Shown here piece after piece: positions 6,169 to 10,630 of a stretch of DNA of 10,630 nucleotides; the first letter of the stretch is position 1, and each line of letters opens with the position of its first letter. The position numbers and the translations under genes are program-made. Location: NCBI GenBank assembly GCA_937902805.1, contig CALEMB010000078.1:1-10630 (forward strand). Reading direction: 5' to 3'. The DNA is from an uncultured Bacteroidales bacterium (GTDB taxonomy: Bacteria; Bacteroidota; Bacteroidia; Bacteroidales; F082). The notes beneath the pieces are model-generated. The model was not told the origin of the DNA. It did no database searches and saw only the letters and a list, made by a program, of their open reading frames with translations.

Positions 6169-7208
6169 GGTTTGGAGTAATTGGGATTGTTCAGGAAAGT
6201 CTCATCCGTTAAGGTGTTGAGAAAAGCCTTCAATTGCGCTTTCTCCAAATCGGTGAGATGTACGCCGCCGTCCATCACGTGGTGCATCAGCGGGTTGATG
6301 TTTTCGGAGTCTTTCACGCCTTCGCTGTAGAAGTCAATGACCTCGTCCAAAGTGGTGAAACGACCATCATGCATGTAAGGACTCGAAACAGCAATGTTAC
6401 GCAGGGTAGGGGCTTTGTAGGCACCTTTGTCCCAATGGCTTCCTGTGACGGCAGAACGGTCCTCTGGGTCGGTAAACTCGTCGTCCAAGCCGTTGTTGTA
6501 GAAGAGGTTGGTGGTCATCAAGGCCAAACCGCCGCCACCGTGGCAGTGGAAACAGTCGGCACCTTCCTCGGTGCAAAATAGTTCGTAGCCCGCCAGTTCA
6601 TCTTCCGTAAGGTTCTCCATTCCAAGCAGATAACGGTCAAATTTGCTATTAGCCGACACCAAACTCCTTACAAACTGTGCGATAGCACGCTCCACATTGA
6701 CAAATGTGATGTTGCGGCTGCCAAAGGCTTTCTCGAACAGTTCGGGATAGTCGTCTGTCTTTTGCAGGTATTTGATCACCTGTGTGGTATCTGCGTTGAT
6801 TTCCACGGGACTGGTGACTGCTGCTAAAACCATGTCCTCCAAGGTGGCCACACCGCCATTCCAGCCCAAACCAGTGCGGTTCCAAGCCAAGTTGATGAGT
6901 GGCAGCATGGCATGATGCGTGTTGGTCGGGGTGCCAAACTCAAAGTTGTTTTCTTGATGGTGACACGAGGAGCAGCTGCGTATGCCATCTGTGCCATCGC
7001 GACCTGATAGCCGTGGGTCGTAAAAGAGCTTTCGCCCTAAAGCAACTCCCTCCTCAGTCATGGGGTTGTCTTCAGGAATGTTGTTTTTCGAAGGGAAATA
7101 GGACGGTTGTACCAACTCGTATGGCGTTGGCGTATAATGATGTTGTTCTGGCTTGCATGCAAACAGAACGAGCGAAAGCATAGGTAATATGGTTAAAAGC
7201 CGTTTCAT
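6165..7208 (-). CDS. Di-haem cytochrome c peroxidase/MauG-family lipoprotein (MbnH-like)
   Basis: The 347-residue protein has a lipoprotein signal (hydrophobic 4-16, LFAC with Cys18), so it is anchored at the outer face of a membrane. Two c-type haem sites are present: C79-S-S-C82-H83 and C219-F-H-C222-H223, the arrangement of the bacterial cytochrome c peroxidase/MauG family at normal length. The YMHDGRF motif (278-284) is followed by VIDFYSEG (290-297). By my recall of MauG, the tyrosine in this place (Tyr294 in MauG, also 294 here) is the second axial ligand of the six-coordinate haem, where true peroxidases use methionine. That points to a protein-oxidising MauG/MbnH-type enzyme more than to a plain peroxidase. 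Its upstream neighbour, overlapping by ATGA at 7205-7208, is MbnP-like; in methanotrophs MbnH converts a tryptophan of MbnP to kynurenine. Residues W109 and W116 could serve inter-haem electron transfer. The generic label cytochrome c peroxidase remains possible. Confidence 0.92.
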   Translation of the reverse strand: MKRLLTILPMLSLVLFACKPEQHHYTPTPYELVQPSYFPSKNNIPEDNPMTEEGVALGRKLFYDPRLSGRDGTDGIRSCSSCHHQENNFEFGTPTNTHHAMLPLINLAWNRTGLGWNGGVATLEDMVLAAVTSPVEINADTTQVIKYLQKTDDYPELFEKAFGSRNITFVNVERAIAQFVRSLVSANSKFDRYLLGMENLTEDELAGYELFCTEEGADCFHCHGGGGLALMTTNLFYNNGLDDEFTDPEDRSAVTGSHWDKGAYKAPTLRNIAVSSPYMHDGRFTTLDEVIDFYSEGVKDSENINPLMHHVMDGGVHLTDLEKAQLKAFLNTLTDETFLNNPNYSKP

Positions 7209-8140
7209 GATTCGCTTTTAGTGCCGTCTGTGTGTTGTTCCCAACGGGCCTTTACGTTCTCCCAATTCCAGAAATGTGGCTTTGGCGCTGAGCGCTTTAT
7301 GAGGCGATTGAAGCTCTCGACAATCTCTTCTTTTTTCATTTGTTTTTCGTTTGGCTCTATGAAAACTGACCAAGAGAACACATCTTGCCCGTTCTCTTTT
7401 AAGGCTTGTTGAGCGGCTTGGTTTTGCATGATGGCACTGCCGTACACGTTGAAGTCGTAAAGGTTGGGATGGCGGAACCAGTTGTCCACATCCATGCACA
7501 ATGTTATATGGTTTTCCTTGTTTCCCACCACGAATAGATCGATGGGACCTTCGACGGTGAAGTAGTTCTGGTAGAACTCACTATGGTCAGCGTTTTGTCC
7601 TATACCGAGATGGATGTTGAGCGGTACCAGCTCGTTTTCCGTGTTGACAAAGCGTCCGTTGAGTTTCATGTAATGATAGCCACCACCCAAAGGTTCGGGC
7701 CAGAACATGTTTGACTCCGGCATGTCGCTAAACAGCCCTGAACGGTTGTCCTCCTCGTCCAAGCCGAAGGTGAAGCGTAAGGCTTTGTATTCCCCGGTGG
7801 GGATAGCAGACATTCTATGCGATTGGTTTTCAGGAATGTTAGTGTCGATATAGAAAAGCTTGCTGGTCGCATCGGATGACAGGTTGTCAATCTCACGGTG
7901 TCCCAAGGAAACCCATTCGCCTTGTTCGTTCTGGAGTTCCACCTTGGAGATAAACCACTGGATTTCGGTGATCATGTACTCGTTGCCAGCTTCGTTGTGA
8001 TAGCACAAACTATCGGTAATCAAAGGACTGCCGTTGACGAAATAGCGCACGTCTACCGAGATGTTACCGAAGTCGGCAGGTTTGTTGCACGAAACGAGTG
8101 CTGCCACCAAAAGCATGAGGATGAGTAGCGTTTCCTTCAT
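7205..8140 (-). CDS. MbnP-like lipoprotein, probable partner of the di-haem enzyme
   Basis: This 311-residue protein starts with a lipoprotein signal peptide ending LVSC (Cys18). The body resembles the MbnP family (domain name from memory): an early VDVRYFVNGSPL strand (29-40), YMITEIQWFISKVELQ (55-70), TGEYKALRFTFGLDEEDN (115-132), and the MFW...GGGYHYMKLNGRF region (145-164), which is the most typical family mark. A C-terminal stretch of about 70 residues is charged and tryptophan-rich at its end (W271, W273, W280). MbnP of methanotrophs binds copper through a kynurenine made from tryptophan by the di-haem partner MbnH; Trp147 in the MFW motif is a candidate target here, by inference. It is the first gene of the minus-strand operon, overlaps the di-haem gene as ATGA, and faces the DUF2027-Smr gene across a 76-bp divergent promoter region. 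Copper binding is not proven by the sequence. Confidence 0.82.
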   Translation of the reverse strand: MKETLLILMLLVAALVSCNKPADFGNISVDVRYFVNGSPLITDSLCYHNEAGNEYMITEIQWFISKVELQNEQGEWVSLGHREIDNLSSDATSKLFYIDTNIPENQSHRMSAIPTGEYKALRFTFGLDEEDNRSGLFSDMPESNMFWPEPLGGGYHYMKLNGRFVNTENELVPLNIHLGIGQNADHSEFYQNYFTVEGPIDLFVVGNKENHITLCMDVDNWFRHPNLYDFNVYGSAIMQNQAAQQALKENGQDVFSWSVFIEPNEKQMKKEEIVESFNRLIKRSAPKPHFWNWENVKARWEQHTDGTKSES

Positions 8141-8159
8141 TGCATTTCAAAATCGAGTG

Positions 8160-8167
8160 CGAAAATA
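8160..8167 (-). promoter_or_regulatory. Putative -7 promoter box of the MbnP-like operon
   Basis: On the minus strand the sequence reads TATTTTCG, one base from the Bacteroidota consensus TAnnTTTG, about 19 bp before the start codon at 8140. That would give a very short leader. A second near-match (TATTTTGG, minus strand 8186-8179) lies just upstream and could be the real box. No clear -33 element is visible. Confidence 0.35.
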
Positions 8168-8188
8168 CAAAAATCCTACCAAAATATG

Positions 8189-8196
8189 TATTTTTG
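8189..8196 (+). promoter_or_regulatory. Putative -7 promoter box of the DUF2027-Smr gene
   Basis: TATTTTTG, followed by CC, is a full match to the Bacteroidota -7 consensus TAnnTTTG and lies 20 bp before the start codon at 8217. Together with the box at 8160-8167 on the other strand it makes a compact divergent promoter region between 8140 and 8217. Confidence 0.6.
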
Positions 8197-8216
8197 CCGA
8201 TCAAAACCGAAAAACT

Positions 8217-9308
8217 ATGGCAGAATTTAAGATTGGCGACAAAGTGAACTTCCTCAGCACCGTCGGTGGGGGCAAGGTCACGAAAATCATAGACTCCCGT
8301 ATGGTGATGGTCGAAGTGGAAGACGGCTTCGAGATCCCGACTTTGATTACTGATTTAGTGCTGGACTACCGTTCTATGCCCGCTCCGAGCAAACAACAAC
8401 AAACGGTCGAAAAGGTGCAGAAAGAGGTTCAGGGGCAGGAACTTCTGAAGCAACAGCAGGCAGAGGAAGCCCGAAAAGGAGGTCTGCGCCGCTTCGCAAA
8501 AGAGGCGGAGAAGGAAGGCATCTATATGGCTTTCGTGCCGCACGAGCAGCAGTGGCTCCTAACGGGACCTCTCGATGTGGTGCTGGTCAACCACACGCCT
8601 TACGAGATGCTCTACACCTTCACCATTAAGGAGGAGGACAAGTTCGCCAATGTGGACTTCGGTCAAGTCGACAAGTACGAGAAAATCGTCATTGAGACCA
8701 TCTCTCGTGATGATCTCGAATATTGGCTCGACGGCGTGGTGCAAGCCATTTTGACGGCTGAAACCTCTGATTGTGTTCTGCTTCCGCTGAATGCGCCTTT
8801 CTCACTACGGCCTGGACGTTTCTATAAGGACGGCAGCTATCTGCCTTCGGGCATCTTGGGCGAAAAGTCGGTGATGATCTGCCTTTCTGAGTTGATCGCC
8901 CTCAAACATGGCGACAGCGACTTTACAAAGATTTTGAAGGAGGGCGTTGGTACACAGGCTCCTGCGAAGAACTTGGTGAAAAAGGAAGCCCCCATTGACA
9001 AGCATAGAGTTGCCCCTGGCGAGGCTGTGGTTGACTTGCACATCGGCGAGTTGGTCGACAATATTCTCGGTCTTTCTAGCCACGATATGTTCAAAATCCA
9101 GACGGACTATTTCAAGAAGATGCTCGACAGTGCCATCGCCGCTGAATACAATAAGGTGACTTTCATTCACGGTGTGGGCAATGGCGTGCTGAAAAATGCT
9201 ATCATCGAGGAATTGAAAAACTACAAGAACACCGAGAACCGCATGGCCAGCATCGCCAAGTTCGGTGTCGGGGCGATTGATGTAATTATCACAGATAAAG
9301 AGAAGTAA
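8217..9308 (+). CDS. DUF2027 domain protein with C-terminal Smr domain
   Basis: The protein has 363 residues. Residues about 3-50 form a small beta domain (IGDKVNFLSTVGGGKV...) like the KOW/SH3-like segment before the Smr domain of MutS2. A glutamine- and lysine-rich, probably coiled linker follows at about 57-100. DUF2027 then spans about 100-235, and the Smr domain about 270-360. Smr marks are DLHIGEL (273-279, in place of the usual DLHG) and FIHGVGNGVLK (316-326, the HGxGxGxL signature). Smr domains bind or nick nucleic acids in MutS2 and in ribosome-rescue nucleases; what this Bacteroidota-specific combination does is unknown to me. The frame is open further upstream to 8061, but the ATG at 8217 is chosen. 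It follows the -7 box at 8189-8196, gives an N-terminus that fits the family, and avoids overlap with the divergent MbnP-like gene. Confidence 0.9.
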   Translation: MAEFKIGDKVNFLSTVGGGKVTKIIDSRMVMVEVEDGFEIPTLITDLVLDYRSMPAPSKQQQTVEKVQKEVQGQELLKQQQAEEARKGGLRRFAKEAEKEGIYMAFVPHEQQWLLTGPLDVVLVNHTPYEMLYTFTIKEEDKFANVDFGQVDKYEKIVIETISRDDLEYWLDGVVQAILTAETSDCVLLPLNAPFSLRPGRFYKDGSYLPSGILGEKSVMICLSELIALKHGDSDFTKILKEGVGTQAPAKNLVKKEAPIDKHRVAPGEAVVDLHIGELVDNILGLSSHDMFKIQTDYFKKMLDSAIAAEYNKVTFIHGVGNGVLKNAIIEELKNYKNTENRMASIAKFGVGAIDVIITDKEK

Positions 9309-9316
9309 TCGGTATT

Positions 9317-9376
9317 TCTAACCGAAAGAATCCGAAGGAATCCAAAATCGGATATGTTCGGGAGTGTTCGGTTAGA
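9317..9376. other. Nested 60-nt hairpin downstream of the DUF2027-Smr gene
   Basis: The outer arms are a perfect 10-bp inverted repeat, TCTAACCGAA (9317-9326) with TTCGGTTAGA (9367-9376). Inside are a 5-bp stem, CCGAA (9332-9336) with TTCGG (9357-9361), and a 4-bp stem, ATCC (9340-9343) with GGAT (9350-9353). It begins 8 bp after the Smr stop codon and lies beyond the tRNA terminator on the other strand. No T-tract follows on the plus strand, so it is not a textbook terminator, though it probably protects or ends the Smr mRNA. Confidence 0.65.
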
Positions 9377-9377
9377 G

Positions 9378-9411
9378 AAAAAATGGGCAGCCAATTCAAT
9401 CTTGACTGCCC
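9378..9411 (-). terminator. Intrinsic terminator of the tRNA-Arg gene
   Basis: On the minus strand a GGGCAG/CTGCCC 6-bp stem (9411-9406 with 9390-9385) with a 15-nt loop is followed by A and six T residues (9383-9378). It begins 12 bp after the 3' end of the tRNA, the expected place for a terminator of a single-tRNA transcript. Confidence 0.8.
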
Positions 9412-9423
9412 CAATTATATTCG

Positions 9424-9495
9424 TGAACCCGCAGGGAATCGAACCCTGAGCTAAGGAACCGGAATCCTTTATTTTATCCATTAAACTACGGGTCC
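9424..9495 (-). tRNA. tRNA-Arg (anticodon CCG)
   Basis: The minus strand folds into a complete 72-nt cloverleaf. The acceptor stem GGACCCG pairs with CGGGTTC (one G-U pair). U8 and A9 follow, then a D arm with stem GTTT/AAAT and the GG in its loop. The anticodon stem AAGGA/TCCTT is perfect around the loop TTCCGGT, with U33 and anticodon CCG at 9462-9460. The variable loop is AGCT, and the T arm is CAGGG-TTCGATT-CCCTG. The discriminator is A at 9424. The 3' CCA is not encoded (CGA would follow), so it is added after transcription. Anticodon CCG reads the arginine codon CGG. Confidence 0.96.
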
Positions 9496-9507
9496 TATTT
9501 TGGGCTG

Positions 9508-9515
9508 CAAAAATA
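9508..9515 (-). promoter_or_regulatory. Putative -7 promoter box of tRNA-Arg
   Basis: On the minus strand the sequence is TATTTTTG, then CAGCCC, an exact TAnnTTTG match, with its end 12 bp before the mature tRNA 5' end at 9495. No clear -33 box is seen. Confidence 0.6.
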
Positions 9516-9535
9516 GTAAGATTTTGGAAATTTCG

Positions 9536-9543
9536 TATCTTTG
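9536..9543 (+). promoter_or_regulatory. Putative -7 promoter box of the YitT-family gene
   Basis: TATCTTTG, then CCGC, is an exact match to TAnnTTTG. It lies 56 bp before the start codon at 9600, leaving an AT-rich leader of roughly 45-50 nt. It is back to back with the tRNA promoter box at 9508-9515; their upstream zones must overlap. Confidence 0.7.
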
Positions 9544-9599
9544 CCGCTTCAAAAAGCTAATATTTTAATTTAATTAACTGGTTCATAATTGTTTGAGTT

Positions 9600-10544
9600 A
9601 TGAAAAACGAGAAATTGAAGCAACAGATTATTGCCTATGCCTTGTTGGTGTTAGGTTCGGCTCTTTTCGCCGTTGGCGATGTGATGTTCGTGAATCCCTA
9701 CCACTTGGCGCCTGGCGGTGTGTATGGCCTCGCCAACGTGTTCAATGCCTTGTGGGGATGGAAAATCTCATTGGCGGGCATTTGTATGGATATTCCCTTG
9801 CTGATCATCGGCACCATCATCCTGGGCCCCAAGTTCGGCATCAAGACCATCATTTCAGTCATCCTGATTCCTGTGTTCACCTACATCCTTGAAACGTGGT
9901 GGGGCTATGCGCCACTTATCCATGACGGGGCTTTCTTCGACACCGAGATGCAATCGTCGTTGTTCTTCCTGGAAGGTGATGTACAACGCTACTTCATGCC
10001 CGATTTCTTCCTGAACACCATCGTTTCGGGCCTCATCTATGGCGTGGCTATCGGTGTCATTTTCCGAGCCGGTGCCACTTCGGGCGGTTCCGACATTATC
10101 TCCATGATTATCCATAAATACACCAAAATCAGCCTCGGTACACTCGTGATGATTGTGGACAGCATCATTTCACTTACCACCTTGATTGCTTTCGAGGACA
10201 TCCGCCTGCCCATCTATTCCATCCTTCTGATCTATATCGAAGGCAAGGTTATCGACCTCGTTGTGGAAGGCGTGAAGAGCTACAAGACGGCTTTCATTGT
10301 CACCGACAAAATCGATGAGGTGCGCAACTTCATCCTCAAGGACTTGGACCGCAGTGGTACGGTATTCGCAGGAAGCGGCCTCTACCAAGGTGCCGAGCGC
10401 AAGATGATTTACGTCACCTTGAACCGCAGCGATTTGGTGAAACTGAAATCCAATCTCCGTTTCCTCGACCCGAACGCTTTCGTCAACGTGATTGAAAGCT
10501 CTGAGATTATGGGTAATGGATTTAAGGCTTTGCCGACGGAATAA
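9600..10544 (+). CDS. YitT-family membrane protein (DUF161 + DUF2179)
   Basis: This 314-residue protein has the usual length and order for the YitT family. The hydrophobic N-terminal part has about five or six membrane segments (near 10-29, 36-51, 57-76, 82-98, 137-157, 178-197 and perhaps 203-218). It includes VNPYHLAPGGVYGLA at 31-45 and the family's glycine-rich GATSGGSDIIS stretch at 158-168. A soluble C-terminal DUF2179 domain (about 228-300, from YKTAFIVTDK to VNVIESSEI) should face the cytoplasm. The substrate or role of the family is not established to my knowledge; transport is often assumed. It is transcribed alone: a promoter box lies at 9536-9543 and a terminator follows 25 bp after the stop. 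The leader before ATG 9600 lacks a Shine-Dalgarno sequence. Confidence 0.93.
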   Translation: MKNEKLKQQIIAYALLVLGSALFAVGDVMFVNPYHLAPGGVYGLANVFNALWGWKISLAGICMDIPLLIIGTIILGPKFGIKTIISVILIPVFTYILETWWGYAPLIHDGAFFDTEMQSSLFFLEGDVQRYFMPDFFLNTIVSGLIYGVAIGVIFRAGATSGGSDIISMIIHKYTKISLGTLVMIVDSIISLTTLIAFEDIRLPIYSILLIYIEGKVIDLVVEGVKSYKTAFIVTDKIDEVRNFILKDLDRSGTVFAGSGLYQGAERKMIYVTLNRSDLVKLKSNLRFLDPNAFVNVIESSEIMGNGFKALPTE

Positions 10545-10568
10545 AACTATTGAAAGTCAAACTGATAC

Positions 10569-10600
10569 AAAGAAGGAGAACCATTTGGCTCTCCTTCTTT
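10569..10600 (+). terminator. Intrinsic terminator after the YitT-family gene
   Basis: A perfect 11-bp stem, AAAGAAGGAGA (10569-10579) with TCTCCTTCTTT (10590-10600), has a 10-nt loop. The stem can extend outward (ATAC with GTAT) past a single bulged T at 10601. The arms are A-rich on the left and T-rich on the right, so it could work in both directions. The remaining 30 bases to the window edge show no gene. Confidence 0.85.
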
Positions 10601-10630
10601 TGTATTCTTGTTTTATGTAAATCTGAAAAT

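Noticed and set aside
8061..8216. A longer N-terminus for the DUF2027-Smr protein.
   Set aside because: The extension would be antisense to the MbnP-like signal peptide and would place the start upstream of the -7 box at 8189-8196. The extra residues do not look like a protein domain.
9424..9495. A phage or island attachment site at the tRNA-Arg gene.
   Set aside because: No integrase gene and no second copy of the tRNA 3' end is visible nearby; both flanks hold ordinary chromosomal genes.

Overview
The window looks like a chromosomal piece of a Bacteroidales-type anaerobe (phylum Bacteroidota). The evidence is the promoter style: TAnnTTTG-like -7 boxes lie before several genes, start codons follow A-rich leaders without clear Shine-Dalgarno sequences, and the tRNA gene does not encode CCA. 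The protein families also fit: a DUF2027-Smr protein, a YitT/DUF2179 membrane protein, and an EtfB-EtfA-acyl-CoA dehydrogenase set. No phage, transposon, CRISPR or resistance island is visible. I cannot name the species.

Layout. (1) Positions 1-3643, plus strand: the end of etfB, then etfA and a 575-residue acyl-CoA dehydrogenase, closed by a strong intrinsic terminator. This is one electron-transfer operon: the dehydrogenase exchanges electrons with the EtfAB flavoprotein. Both intergenic gaps carry a hairpin-forming block of degenerate 7-bp tandem repeats, with unrelated sequences but the same design. (2) 3694-5143, plus: a single exported protein fusing a class A acid phosphatase (PAP2) domain to a VanX-type D-Ala-D-Ala dipeptidase domain, with both catalytic motif sets intact. 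(3) 8140 down to 5161, minus: a three-gene operon whose junctions are both 4-bp ATGA overlaps. It encodes an MbnP-like lipoprotein, a MauG/MbnH-like di-haem lipoprotein and a TIGR01212/YhcC-type radical SAM protein. The first two match the known MbnP-MbnH partnership, in which the di-haem enzyme oxidises a tryptophan on its partner. The tightly coupled radical SAM gene is the unexplained member. (4) 8189-9308, plus: a DUF2027-Smr protein divergent from that operon. (5) 9317-9543: a nested 60-nt hairpin, then a minus-strand tRNA-Arg(CCG) with its own terminator and promoter, back to back with the promoter of the next gene. (6) 9600-10600, plus: a YitT-family membrane protein and its terminator.

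The most interesting items are the heptad-repeat hairpins, the phosphatase-dipeptidase fusion, and the MbnP/di-haem/radical SAM operon. The rest is ordinary housekeeping content. No gap longer than 300 bases lacks a gene.
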